Source: Alphaproteobacteria bacterium (GTDB lineage Bacteria; Pseudomonadota; Alphaproteobacteria; Rhizobiales; Aestuariivirgaceae). Taken from it: a DNA stretch of 64,000 nt. The notes under the pieces were generated by a model. It was not told the DNA's origin and made no database searches. It saw only the letters and a program-made list of their open reading frames with translations. Both the position numbers and the translations under genes were made by a program. The stretch lies in the NCBI GenBank assembly GCA_024642465.1, contig JAHEBA010000002.1:1-64000 (forward strand), given 5' to 3'. Shown here in pieces: positions 53,321-62,424 of the stretch. How positions within the stretch are numbered: the stretch's first letter is position 1; each line of letters opens with the position of its first letter.

Positions 53321-54373
53321 TCAGTCAAGCGGCGCGTGCAGTTTGGTATTCGTTGTGATGATGCCGCCGCGATTGCCGGTCTCGATGCTGCCATAGCGCT
53401 GCCTGAAACAATCAGGCAGTTCGCGGTCTCCCTCGATGGACAACCAGAGCCGAAGCAGGTGACGCCGCCTTTCCGGTTCCGGCCAGTCGATGAAGCCGGT
53501 CCGGTCGTGCAGTTGCGAGTGATTGTAGACGAACTGCATGTCGCCGGGCTTCAGGCGCATGGTCAGGTGCAGATGCGGGTCGTTGGCCAGCGCATCGAAC
53601 ATGTCGAGTGCCTCCACGTGCTCCGGCGTCAGGCGCATTGCTTCTGGAAACCGCTGCGCGCTGTCGATGTACTGCCGCTGATAGAAAACTGTCAGCTTGC
53701 CGTCATGCCAGCTGAGCGGCGGAATGGTCATGAAGGCTTTCATGCCATCAGGAATCTCGCCGCGCCGGTCGGTGGCAATCGGGTCGAACAACCTTTGCAG
53801 CAGGTCGGGGCGTTCGTCGCGCATCCGGTTGTAGATCGTCTCTGCGCTGACGAGCAGGGAGTCTCCGCCTTCCATTGCTTCGCGCAGGCACAGTAGTCCG
53901 ACCACGTCGGCGCTGTCGGTGTGGAAGCTCTGGCGCGCGTTGGTCTGGTAGATGCGAACATTGGGATCGTTGGGGTCGGCGCCCACGTTGCGCACATGGC
54001 CGAGGATGTGGCCGGCGGCATTCTGTGATCGCGCAGAGCCAAGATGTGCGCCAACGCCGCAGAAGATCGCAGCCGCCATTTCCTGCGAGTATGTCTCGAC
54101 CGGAAGGCCGCGCAACACCTCGAAGCCGATGCCGTGCAGCAGCTTGTGTTTTAGCACTTCCAGGTGTTGCCCGAACGAGCGCAGCGGGAAGCCGGCCTTG
54201 CTGATCTCGCCGATGTCACGGCCAAGCGAGAGATAGTGCCGGGCTGCCTGTTCGAGGTCGGCAATGTCGCTTGCCGACAGTTCGGTCAACCAGTCTTGCG
54301 GCCGGGATTGCATGTCGGAACCCGTCCAGGCAGCCGGGCCGCTCAATTTCCGGGGCAGGGACATCGCGTTCAT
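53321..54373 (-). CDS. TauD/TfdA-family Fe(II)/2-oxoglutarate dioxygenase
   Basis: A 350-residue dioxygenase. The iron-binding facial triad is His and Asp in RQSFHTDSADVVGLL and a distal His in YNHSQLHDRTGF. The 2-oxoglutarate-binding Arg lies in the RRRHLLRLWLS segment. The family hydroxylates taurine, gamma-butyrobetaine, chlorinated herbicides and many other substrates, and this one is closer to the general TauD/TfdA branch than to TauD itself. It converges with the DMGDH-like gene. A quaternary-amine or betaine substrate would suit the neighbourhood but is not shown. Confidence 0.85.
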   Translation of the reverse strand: MNAMSLPRKLSGPAAWTGSDMQSRPQDWLTELSASDIADLEQAARHYLSLGRDIGEISKAGFPLRSFGQHLEVLKHKLLHGIGFEVLRGLPVETYSQEMAAAIFCGVGAHLGSARSQNAAGHILGHVRNVGADPNDPNVRIYQTNARQSFHTDSADVVGLLCLREAMEGGDSLLVSAETIYNRMRDERPDLLQRLFDPIATDRRGEIPDGMKAFMTIPPLSWHDGKLTVFYQRQYIDSAQRFPEAMRLTPEHVEALDMFDALANDPHLHLTMRLKPGDMQFVYNHSQLHDRTGFIDWPEPERRRHLLRLWLSIEGDRELPDCFRQRYGSIETGNRGGIITTNTKLHAPLD

Positions 54374-54530
54374 CGAACCTCCTTCTTGCAGGATATGATT
54401 ATCGAAGCAGGTGGCTCGATGCGCGTATTTGCTAGAAGGGACATCCGGTGCCTTGCTCAGGACGCTGCTTCGGAATTTTCCGGCATCATCAGGTGCGTTG
54501 TACCGTCGGCTGCTGCCAATGCGGGCAATG

Positions 54531-54776
54531 TCAGCGCTTGTTCGCGCCCATCAGCATGCCCAGTTCCCCGACAAGGGCATTGCGCCGCGACTTCAGCCGC
54601 TCAACCTCGTTCGGGTCAGCCGGTTCCACGTCGGCGTTCAGCTTGTCCAGCTTCACTTCAACCTGCTGCAGTTCGTGGCTGGTCGCCTCGAAACCCTTGT
54701 CCACGCCCCACAGGCGCTGAATGGCCTTTTCCTGATCCGGAAACCGGTCCTGGAGCCATGCCTTTACGGAGTTCAT
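54531..54776 (-). CDS. Small YdcH/DUF465-like coiled-coil protein
   Basis: An 81-residue predicted helical protein. The segment ELQQVEVKLDKLNADVEPADPNEVERLKSRRNALVGELGML shows heptad-like spacing. Reminiscent of DUF465/YdcH proteins, but the match is weak. ATG 54776 follows AGGAGAAGG. It is the third gene after cbpA and cbpM, 52 bases after cbpM, so it may belong to the chaperone operon. No function assigned. Confidence 0.6.
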   Translation of the reverse strand: MNSVKAWLQDRFPDQEKAIQRLWGVDKGFEATSHELQQVEVKLDKLNADVEPADPNEVERLKSRRNALVGELGMLMGANKR

Positions 54777-54828
54777 GTCCTTCTCCTTTTCTTCGCTGTG
54801 CGCTTGCGGAGGATGTCCGCCACGGAAA

Positions 54829-55167
54829 CTACTCGCTGGAGGTATTGCCGGCTTGCAGGCGCGCAAGGACCAGCGAACGGATGTCCTCGTCCTGTTCCAG
54901 CAACACAGCACTCAGGGCATGCAGTTGCCGCCTGGTTTCGTGCAGCTGGTCGACCAGTTCCACGACCACCGGCAGCGCGTCCACATCGATTTCCATGTCG
55001 TAGTGGAGGCTGCAGATCAGCCGGATGCGGGCGCATTCCGCCTCGCTGAACTCCGGCGCCTCCGGCCGTCCAGATGCATGGACCAAAGATGCGCGCATCC
55101 ACGCCTCCAGGTCTTCGCGGCGCAAGGTGTCGATTGCTTCCACCAATTCTTCCAGATGCATCGTCAT
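54829..55167 (-). CDS. cbpM: Chaperone modulator CbpM-like protein
   Basis: A 112-residue predicted helical protein. The block FSEAECARIRLICSLHYDMEIDVDALPVVVELVDQLHETRRQLHAL matches the MerR-like winged-helix plus helix arrangement of CbpM, which binds the J domain of CbpA and inhibits its stimulation of DnaK. The start overlaps the CbpA stop by four bases, the usual arrangement for the pair. Confidence 0.75.
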   Translation of the reverse strand: MTMHLEELVEAIDTLRREDLEAWMRASLVHASGRPEAPEFSEAECARIRLICSLHYDMEIDVDALPVVVELVDQLHETRRQLHALSAVLLEQDEDIRSLVLARLQAGNTSSE

Positions 55168-56096
55168 TTCAGCATCTCCTCACGCGGATTCTGCCGGTGT
55201 TCCGGCTCCCAGGTGTCGAGTAATTTCGCCAGTTCCGGCTCTTCGCCGGGGGGCAACATGACCTTCAACGTGATGTACTGATGCCCACGCTGGCCGGTCT
55301 TGCGGTTGCGGATGCCCTTGTCGCGCAGCCTCAGCTTGCTTCCCGTGTTGGAAGCCTTCGGCACACTCACCTTGACCGGGCCGGTAATGGTGGGGACCTC
55401 GATCCTCGCTCCCAGCACGGCTTCCTTGATCGTGACCGGCACCTCCAGATGGATGTTGTCATCCTTGCGCTGAAAATACGGGTGGGGCTCGACATGCAGT
55501 TCCACGTAGGCGTCACCGGCAGGCCCGCCATTGAATCCGGGCATGCCCTGACCCTTGAGGCGCAGCATCTGCCGGTCTTCTGCCCCCTCGGGGATCGTGA
55601 CCTTCAACGTCTTGCCGTCCGGCAATGCCACGGTGCGGGCCGCACCGGTGGCGGCCTCGATGAAGCTGACCGGCAGCACGTAGCTGACGTCGAGCCCGCG
55701 GGCCATGCGGGCGCCGTGTGCTGCGCCGCCACCTCCGGCCCGGCCGCGGCCGAATGCCTGGGCGAGGAATTCCTCCAGTTCCTCGTTGCTGGCAAAGCCG
55801 TCCTGTGCAGCGTGGGAAGCAAACGGGCCATCGCCTGCTGCGTAGTCCCGGTAGTAGCGCTGCTGCGGCCGCTCGGCTCCGGTGGCGTCGATTTCACCGG
55901 CATCGAAGCGGCGGCGTTTCTCCTTGTCCTTGAGAAGATCGTAGGCGGCAGAGGCTTCCTTGAAAATGGTCTCGGACTGCTTGTCATCCGGGTGCAGGTC
56001 CGGATGATGCTTGCGCGCAATCTGCTTGAAGGCTGTCTTGATCTCCTTGTCGGTTGCGCTCTTCGGCACACCAAGGATCTCGTAAGGGTCCTTCAT
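55164..56096 (-). CDS. cbpA: DnaJ-like co-chaperone, CbpA type
   Basis: A 310-residue J-protein. The J domain is residues 1-65 with the invariant HPD (RKHHPDLHPDD). A G/F-like linker rich in Gly and Ala follows, then the C-terminal substrate-binding barrels with no zinc-finger cysteines, as in CbpA and unlike DnaJ. Motifs include IPEGAEDRQMLRLKGQGMPG and GPVKVSVPKASNTGSKLRLRDKG. It stimulates DnaK on misfolded proteins. ATG 56096 starts the J domain directly, and the upstream in-frame start adds 16 unlikely residues. Divergent from a universal stress protein gene. Confidence 0.85.
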   Translation of the reverse strand: MKDPYEILGVPKSATDKEIKTAFKQIARKHHPDLHPDDKQSETIFKEASAAYDLLKDKEKRRRFDAGEIDATGAERPQQRYYRDYAAGDGPFASHAAQDGFASNEELEEFLAQAFGRGRAGGGGAAHGARMARGLDVSYVLPVSFIEAATGAARTVALPDGKTLKVTIPEGAEDRQMLRLKGQGMPGFNGGPAGDAYVELHVEPHPYFQRKDDNIHLEVPVTIKEAVLGARIEVPTITGPVKVSVPKASNTGSKLRLRDKGIRNRKTGQRGHQYITLKVMLPPGEEPELAKLLDTWEPEHRQNPREEMLK

Positions 56097-56278
56097 GTCT
56101 GAATTCCATTCCGCTTGTTCGCTCTTTCGGCTGATGGCGAGCATTGCGCAGACCGGGCAGGGCGGTCCTTGATGCGGGTCAATGCATCTTTCCGTGTACG
56201 TATGGGAACCTGTTGCACGTGCGGCCGGCCAGCAGGATCTGGCGCCGGGGCCCGAAGCAATCAGGGAGATGCTGGAAG

Positions 56279-56812
56279 ATGATCAAGACGATGGTAATTG
56301 CGACCGATGGTTCGGACCATGCCGAGAAGGCGGTGGCGTTTGGTGCAGACATAGCAGCCAAGTATGGTGCCCGGACGGTGCTGGTGCACACCCTGTTGCG
56401 CAATGAAGTCTCGGAAAACCTTCGCGAAATGGCTCGCGTCGAGCACCTTGCCGGCGAGGAGGGCAAGGCGATGGCCAAGTCCATCGCCGCCATTCCGGAA
56501 GGCCGCTTTCCGGCCAGCATCACGTTTGAGGAAAGTGCTACCAAAACGCCCTACAGGGTGCTCGAAGCAATTGGCGAACAGGTGCTGAAACGGGCAGAGT
56601 CCGTGGCGCGCGAACATGGCTGCACCAACATTGACAGGCGGCTGGAAGACGGCGACCCTGTCAAGCGCATCCTGGAAGCGGCAGAGGACGAAAAGGCAGA
56701 CGTCATCGTTTGCGGCTCGCGCGGACTGTCAGACTTCAAGGGCCTGGTTACCGGCAGCGTGTCGCACAAGCTGTCCAACCTCGCGCCGATGACGGTGATT
56801 TCGGTGAGGTAG
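56279..56812 (+). CDS. Universal stress protein
   Basis: A 177-residue UspA-family protein. The N-terminal strand IKTMVIATDGSDHAEKAV and the C-terminal nucleotide motif ADVIVCGSRGLSDFKGLVTGSVSHKLSNLA (G-x2-G-x9-G-S/T pattern) indicate ATP binding. The final TVISVR strand completes the fold. ATG 56279 makes the protein begin directly at the first strand, whereas the frame open upstream is not conserved in character. It is opposite to cbpA, so both may respond to the same stress. Confidence 0.85.
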   Translation: MIKTMVIATDGSDHAEKAVAFGADIAAKYGARTVLVHTLLRNEVSENLREMARVEHLAGEEGKAMAKSIAAIPEGRFPASITFEESATKTPYRVLEAIGEQVLKRAESVAREHGCTNIDRRLEDGDPVKRILEAAEDEKADVIVCGSRGLSDFKGLVTGSVSHKLSNLAPMTVISVR

Positions 56813-56884
56813 ACCGAGGCCGCCACGTGGTTGCCGCCCGGTCCTCGAAGCTGGCAACTGCCTTATGTCAATGGGCCTGAGGCC

Positions 56885-57748
56885 CTACACGCCGAGCCCG
56901 TGGCTACGCGAATATGCGTTTCGTTCGGGCGACGACCAGCCCTCCAGGGCACCGGCGGCCGGTTTCCAGATCTCGACCAACAATGGATGACACCGTGCGG
57001 TATCGCTGGAGTGTTCGGCACTGCAGTCGCCGCCGGGACATGCCGACAGGGCTCCAAGCAGGTCGATCTCGGCGAAGAACTCGATGAAGTCACCGGGCCG
57101 GACCGGACTGGCCTTCATGAAATACTGCTGCGTGTCACGAGTGAAGCCGGTGCACATGAACACGTTTAGCACATCGTGCACGTGCAGTTCCGCTTCATCC
57201 GGCGCCATGCCCGTCCTTGCCGCCAGCGCCCGGGTCAGGTTGGAGTGGCAGCAATGATGATATTCGCCGCCGGACAGAAGCCGGTTGGTGTACGGATCGC
57301 AGCGCGTGCCGATGACATCGTGTACCCCACCCCCGTACTCGTCGAAACCGTACCAGCCGAGGGTGTCGTGGGTGATGGTTGCCAGTGGCCGCAGGTAAGG
57401 CAGGTTGCTCCACAGCCTATGCCCGGTGGTCACATGGGTTGCATGCAGCGCCCGAGTCTTGCCGCTGAAGAAGCGCTCGCCAAGGTCATGCAGGTTCCAC
57501 AGGTTCAGGTCTCCGACCTGGGGTCCTTCGATACTCACGATCCTGAACAGGTGGCCTGCCGGTACCTCGAACGTGCGGGCATCGCGCGCAGGCACGATTA
57601 CCTCGTCCACCTTCTGCGCGCCTGAGCGCACGCGTTGATGCAATGCGTGATCGACCGTCGGCAATCCGGCGACCGGATAGCACACGACGGGTTTGACGGC
57701 GCGGCGGGCGCCGGCATCGGCGGGCTCTTGTGTCTGGCGATCAGTCAT
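56885..57748 (-). CDS. DUF1989 / urea-carboxylase-associated family protein
   Basis: A 287-residue protein. The family region contains FRIVSIEGPQVGDLNLWNLHD, ERFFSGKTRALHATHVTTG, VIGTRCDPYTNRLLSGGEYHHCCHSNL and VLNVFMCTGFTRD. Family members are encoded beside urea carboxylase and other one-carbon-nitrogen genes and are thought to act on urea-type or aminomethyl compounds. The exact reaction is unknown to me. Cys residues in GEYHHCCHSN could bind metal. ATG 57748 with GGGATC upstream is chosen over an upstream in-frame start. 78 bases separate it from SelO. Confidence 0.8.
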   Translation of the reverse strand: MTDRQTQEPADAGARRAVKPVVCYPVAGLPTVDHALHQRVRSGAQKVDEVIVPARDARTFEVPAGHLFRIVSIEGPQVGDLNLWNLHDLGERFFSGKTRALHATHVTTGHRLWSNLPYLRPLATITHDTLGWYGFDEYGGGVHDVIGTRCDPYTNRLLSGGEYHHCCHSNLTRALAARTGMAPDEAELHVHDVLNVFMCTGFTRDTQQYFMKASPVRPGDFIEFFAEIDLLGALSACPGGDCSAEHSSDTARCHPLLVEIWKPAAGALEGWSSPERNAYSRSHGLGV

Positions 57749-57826
57749 GTTGATCCCGGGCAAGTCGGTTGGTTTAGCTGGCAGGACGCTAGCGCAGCGC
57801 CACACCGGCTTCCAGAGCGAACTTCG

Positions 57827-59317
57827 TCAGGTGCCGCAGAACGTTGTGTAGGGGCCAAAGCCGTCCGGGGCAGGTTGTGCAAAGTCCTCCAGCCCGGGCC
57901 GCTCCGTGTATGGCTGCCGCAGCACGGACAGCAGCTTGTGGAACGGCTTCATGTCGCCGGCAGAGGCAGCGGCAAGTGCTTCCTCGACCTTGTGGTTGCG
58001 CGGAATGTAGAGCGGATTTGCCCGGTTCATCGCAATCATCCGGTCTTCTTGCGAGACATCTTCACGGGCCAGCCGGCGGCGCCAGCTGGTGAGCCACGCT
58101 TGCATTGACGCTTCGTTGCTGAGCAGGCCCGCCAGCGCCTCGTCATCACCTGCCGCTGCTTCGGAGAGATGGCGGAAGAATAGGGTAAAGTCGGCGTCCT
58201 GTTGCTGCAGCAACCGCAAAAGCTCCTGGCTGAGCTCGAGATCTTCGTCGTGCTCATCATGCATGCCGAGCTTGCCGCGCATGCCTTGCAGCCAGCTCGC
58301 ACGATAGCGTTCGGGGAACCTGTTGAGTTCATTGCCCGCCAGTTCGGCGGCGGCCTTCTGGTCCCCGGGGGAGACAAGTTCAAGCAGGCACTCGGCAAAC
58401 CGCGCCAGATTCCATTGCGCTATGTCGTGCTGGTTGCCATAGGCATACCGTCCGAACCTGTCGATGGAACTGAACACGGCATCGGGCTTGTAGGTGTCGA
58501 GGAAAGCGCACGGGCCATAGTCGATGGTCTCGCCCGATATGGTGGTGTTGTCGGTGTTCATGACGCCGTGAACGAAGCCGACGAGCATCCAGCGCGCGAC
58601 CAGATCGGCCTGCGCATCGCGCACCCGTCCAAACAGATCAAGATAGGGGGACTTGCTTGCCTGGATATCCGGGTAGTGCCGGGCAATCACGTAGTCAGCC
58701 AGCTTGCGCACATGCTCGCCCTGGCCCCGGGCTGCAAAGAACTCGAAGGTTCCGACGCGGATGTGGCTCGCCGCCGTACGGCAAAGCACTGCACCCGGCT
58801 GCGCTCCCTGCTCGCGCAGGATGATCTCGCCCGTGGTCAGCGCGGCCAGCGCCCGCGTTGTGGGAATGCCAAGCGCATTCATTGCTTCGCTGACGAGGAA
58901 CTCGCGCAGTACAGGACCAATGACCGCCTTTCCGTCACCGCCCCGCGAGAAGGGCGTGGGGCCTGAACCCTTCAGCGCGAGATCGAAGCGCTTCCCGTTG
59001 GTGCCGGTGAGTTCTCCCAGCAGCAGGGCCCTGCCATCACCCAACTGGGGCGCAAAGTTGCCGAACTGATGACCCGCATAGGCCATTGCCAGGGGGTTGG
59101 CATTCTCCGCCAGGGCCGATCCGGACAATATGGCTGCAGCCTCGTCAGTCATGAGACTTGTAGGGTCCAGCCCCAGTTCCCGCGCCAGTTGCTCATTGAC
59201 GGCAACAATCCGCGGTTCGGGCACCGCATCTCCATTCCAGGGGATGTAGAAGCCGGTCATGTCGCGGGCAAAACTGTTGTCGAAATTGAACTCGAAAGGC
59301 ATCCGGAGGCCATCCAT
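57827..59317 (-). CDS. selO: Protein AMPylase SelO (YdiU family)
   Basis: A 496-residue pseudokinase. The nucleotide-binding motif LALKGSGPTPFSRGGDGKAVIGPVLREFLVSEAM has the pocket residues of SelO, which transfers AMP from ATP to protein hydroxyls. The catalytic-loop region GFVHGVMNTDNTTISGETIDYGPCAFLD holds the metal-binding Asn and Asp. SelO of many bacteria ends in a Cys used for regulation, and a Cys is present in the last residues here (TFCGT). Start ATG 59317 or 59302, neither with a strong ribosome site. SelO links redox state to metabolic control. It lies 93 bases after the NAGGN peptidase. Confidence 0.9.
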   Translation of the reverse strand: MDGLRMPFEFNFDNSFARDMTGFYIPWNGDAVPEPRIVAVNEQLARELGLDPTSLMTDEAAAILSGSALAENANPLAMAYAGHQFGNFAPQLGDGRALLLGELTGTNGKRFDLALKGSGPTPFSRGGDGKAVIGPVLREFLVSEAMNALGIPTTRALAALTTGEIILREQGAQPGAVLCRTAASHIRVGTFEFFAARGQGEHVRKLADYVIARHYPDIQASKSPYLDLFGRVRDAQADLVARWMLVGFVHGVMNTDNTTISGETIDYGPCAFLDTYKPDAVFSSIDRFGRYAYGNQHDIAQWNLARFAECLLELVSPGDQKAAAELAGNELNRFPERYRASWLQGMRGKLGMHDEHDEDLELSQELLRLLQQQDADFTLFFRHLSEAAAGDDEALAGLLSNEASMQAWLTSWRRRLAREDVSQEDRMIAMNRANPLYIPRNHKVEEALAAASAGDMKPFHKLLSVLRQPYTERPGLEDFAQPAPDGFGPYTTFCGT

Positions 59318-59410
59318 TCATGGGAGCAAGAGTTTGATGCACCCGATCATATGACGTCAAACGAGGAATATGGTGTTCTCACGTTGAATCATCCAGACCC
59401 GAGGCACGGC

Positions 59411-60580
59411 TCATGCCTGTGGTCCCAGCCTTTCAACCTTCACCTGCGGCGACAGGGCCTGCTCGGCATCGTCGGTGTCCTGCCTCGTGAAACCGTCAAG
59501 CTCTGCCGTTTCGTTGAAGTCGCGCTTGATGTTCACGTCACTGGTGGCATAGGCGGTGATGAGCTCGCTGAGCGAGCGCAGGGCGTGCAGGTGAATGCGT
59601 TCATAGCCGTGCGAGGCATCCACGCCGAAGGTCATCAGTGCGGTGCGCACGTCCGCACCAGCCTCGATGGCGCTGGCCGAGTCCGAGCGATAGTAACGGA
59701 ACACGTCCTTCTGGTATCGGATGTCGTGCTGCTGGCACAGCTCGATCAACTTCTTGGTCAGGTGATAGTCGAACGGGCCAGTCTGGTCGGCCATCGCAAT
59801 GGTGACGCCGAATTCATCGGAGTTCTGGCCCGGCGCGGTGGTGCCATTGTCCACCGTCACCATCGACGCAACGTTCGGCTGCAGGATGGACGACGCGCCA
59901 ACGCCGGTTTCCTCGGCGATGGTGAACAGGAAATGGATGTCGACGGGTGTCTCGGCCTTCTGCTGCTGCATTGCAAAAAGGGCTGCCAGCGCCACGGCCA
60001 CGCCCGCCTTGTTGTCGAGATGGCGCGAGACGATGAAGCCATTGGGCATGAACTCCGGCTGCGGTTCGACGGCGATGATGTCGCCGATCTCGATGCCGAG
60101 GCGTTCCACGTCGGCCTTGTTCCGGGCCAGCGCGTCGATGCGCAGCTCGACATGTTCCCAGCCCACCGGGTGCGTATCGATTTCCTTGTTGAACGTGTGA
60201 CCGGAGGCTTTCTCCGGCAGTATGGTGCCGTGATAGGTGCCCTTGCCTGAGAAGATCTGCGCCCTCGCGCCTTCGGGGAAGCGCGCCGACCAGGTGCCGA
60301 TGGGCACAAGGCAGAGCCGGCCATTGTCCTTGATCTGCTTGACCTGGGCGCCGAGGGTATCGAGGTGGGTGACGATGGCGCGTGCTCCCTCGGTGCGCGC
60401 ACCCTTGCGGATTGCCCGGATGGCGCCGCGCCGGGTGAGTTCGACATCGAGGCCAAGGCGCATCAGTTCGCGCGAGACGTGGCGCACGATGTTGTCTGTG
60501 AATCCGGTCGGGCTGGGTATCTCGAGCAGCGCCTTGAGCGTGCCCGTCAGGTAGTCGCTGTCGATGGCCAGTCTTGCCAT
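59411..60580 (-). CDS. M42-family metallopeptidase of the NAGGN osmolyte system
   Basis: A 389-residue aminopeptidase-like protein. Metal ligands are visible in AIVTHLDTLGAQV (His, Asp), SRHLDNKAGVAVALAAL (Asp), FTIAEETGVGAS (catalytic Glu pair), MVTVDNGTTAP (Asp) and ASHGYERIHLHAL (His). A member of this family is encoded together with asnO and ngg in many genomes and is annotated as the NAGGN-system M42 peptidase, probably degrading the dipeptide osmolyte when osmolarity falls. The start ATG 60580 follows GGGAGA. It lies 26 bases downstream of ngg. Confidence 0.85.
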   Translation of the reverse strand: MARLAIDSDYLTGTLKALLEIPSPTGFTDNIVRHVSRELMRLGLDVELTRRGAIRAIRKGARTEGARAIVTHLDTLGAQVKQIKDNGRLCLVPIGTWSARFPEGARAQIFSGKGTYHGTILPEKASGHTFNKEIDTHPVGWEHVELRIDALARNKADVERLGIEIGDIIAVEPQPEFMPNGFIVSRHLDNKAGVAVALAALFAMQQQKAETPVDIHFLFTIAEETGVGASSILQPNVASMVTVDNGTTAPGQNSDEFGVTIAMADQTGPFDYHLTKKLIELCQQHDIRYQKDVFRYYRSDSASAIEAGADVRTALMTFGVDASHGYERIHLHALRSLSELITAYATSDVNIKRDFNETAELDGFTRQDTDDAEQALSPQVKVERLGPQA

Positions 60581-60606
60581 GTCGGTGGATGTCTCCCGTT
60601 CTCTTG

Positions 60607-62387
60607 TCAGTTGGAGGTGCCGTGCTGGCGTCTCGACAGCGGGAACAACAGGTCGATGAAGCGTTCCGCCGTCGGTTGCGGTTCGTGATTGGCCAGCCCC
60701 GGCCGCTCGTTGCATTCGATAAACCGGTAGTCCGCAGCGTCCGCGGACCTGACCATGAAATCGACGCCGGCCACGGGAATCGAGATTGCGCGAGCAACCG
60801 CGATTGCGGCCTTGGCCAGTTCCGGATGCAGCTTGCCGGTCACGTCGTGAATGGTGCCGCCGGTGTGCAGGTTGGCGGTCTTGCGCACCTGCAGTTCAAC
60901 GCCCTGATCAAGCACCGTCTCCAGGTCGTGACCGGCGCGGGCAATGGTTCGCCGCGTCTCCTCATCCAGCGATATGCTCGACTCGCCATCGGTCGCTGCG
61001 GCCCGGCGGCGGCTTTGCGCCTCGATCAGGTCGGCAATGGTGGAGGCGCCGTCGCCGACCACGTCGGCCGGTTTGCGGATGGCGGCTGCCACCACCTGGT
61101 AATCGATGACGATGATGCGCAGGTCCTGGCCTGCCACGCATTCCTCGATCAGCACCTGGGCTGCCAGTTCGTTTGCGGCGCGGACCGCCTCGTCGATCTC
61201 GTCCATGGTGGAGAGCCCCACCGAAATACCGCGGCCCTGCTCGCCGCGGGCGGGCTTCACGACCAGTTCGCCATGGCGATCCAGAAACGCCTTTATGTCT
61301 TCGCGGTCACTGGCCGCACTGATCTGTTCGGGCACCTTCACGCCGGCGCGTTCGACGAACCTGCGGGTGACGGCCTTGTCGTCGCAGATCGACATGGTGA
61401 TGGCCGAGGCCAGTTCGGACAGGGACTCGCGGCAATGGATCGAGCGCCCGCCATGCGACAGCCGGAAAAATCCGCCATCTGCATCCGTCACCTCGACATG
61501 AATGCCGCGCCGGCGGGCCTCGCGTGCGATGATGCGGGCATAGGGTTTAGCCCCTCGTCATCTTCGCAGCCGGTGAACAACTGCTCGTTGATGGGGTTCT
61601 TGCGCTTGACGCTGAAATAGGGACTCCGGCGGAAGCCCAGCTTCTCGTAAAGTGCTATGGCCTGCTCGTTGTCGTGCAGCACGGACAGGTCCATGAATGC
61701 GCAGCCGCGCGCGGCAAACAGTTCCGCCAGCCGACGGGTCAGCGCCTCTCCCACCCCCGGATGGCGGGCCTGCTGGTCCACCGCCAGGCACCACAGGGAC
61801 GAGCCGTTCTCCGGATCGTTGAAGGCACGGGCATGATCGATGCCGGTCACGGTGCCAAGAATTTCTCCGCTGCGTTCGTCTTCCGCCACGAAATAGGTGA
61901 TGGTGCGTGCATCGCGCTTTTCCCAGAAAAAGTCGGGCGGCACCTCGACCATGCCGCGGCTGGCATAGATGCGGTTGACCTCTTCGGCGTCGGCGCGCGA
62001 GGTCAGCCGCCGGATGAAGAAGCCGCTGGGCTGGCGCTTGGATGGACGGTAGGAGTTCAAGTCCAGCCGGTAGGTGTGCGACGGATCGAGAAACAGCTCC
62101 TGCGGCGCCGCCGCCAGCAGCACGTGCGGATTGCGGATATAGACGGCAATGTCGCGCTGGTCCGGCTGTTCCCCGCGCAAGATATCGACAAGGCCGGCCG
62201 CATTCTCGAACGTCTGGCCGAACACCAGCCGGCCCCAGCCGCAATCGAGGGCAAAGTCGGCCTCCGGTCGCTCGCCCGCCTGTTCGCTCATGCCGATGGG
62301 CGGTTTCAGCCCGTGCTCGCGCATGCGCTTCAGCCGGTATGAATAGTCCTTGCCCTTGCCTGCGGGGCGTTCCTTCCTGTCTGCCAT
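60607..62387 (-). pseudogene. ngg: N-acetylglutaminylglutamine synthetase, split by a one-base deletion
   Basis: Two adjoining frames make one protein. The first (62387 down to 61488) carries the GNAT acetyltransferase domain, with LAVDQQARHPGVGEALTRRL, FMDLSVLHDNEQAIALYEKLGF and VKRKNPINEQLF. The second (60607-61491) carries the ATP-grasp domain, with SICDDKAVTRRFVERAGV, LVVKPARGEQGRGISVG and the final MVRSADAADYRFIECNERPGL. After EGLNP, adding one base in the run at 61543-61545 restores continuity: YARIIAREARRRGIHVEV, then TDADGGFFRLS. The repaired gene would encode about 593 residues, normal for this bifunctional enzyme that N-acetylates and joins two glutamines. ATG 62387 follows AGAGGG. 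Function is probably lost unless this is a sequencing error. Confidence 0.85.
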
Positions 62388-62424
62388 GGGTTTCCCTCTG
62401 GCTCTTTGTGGCGCGGCGTGACGG

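Noticed and set aside
59069..60250. Plus-strand open frame of 393 codons
   Set aside because: Antisense to SelO and the M42 peptidase, both with intact catalytic motifs.
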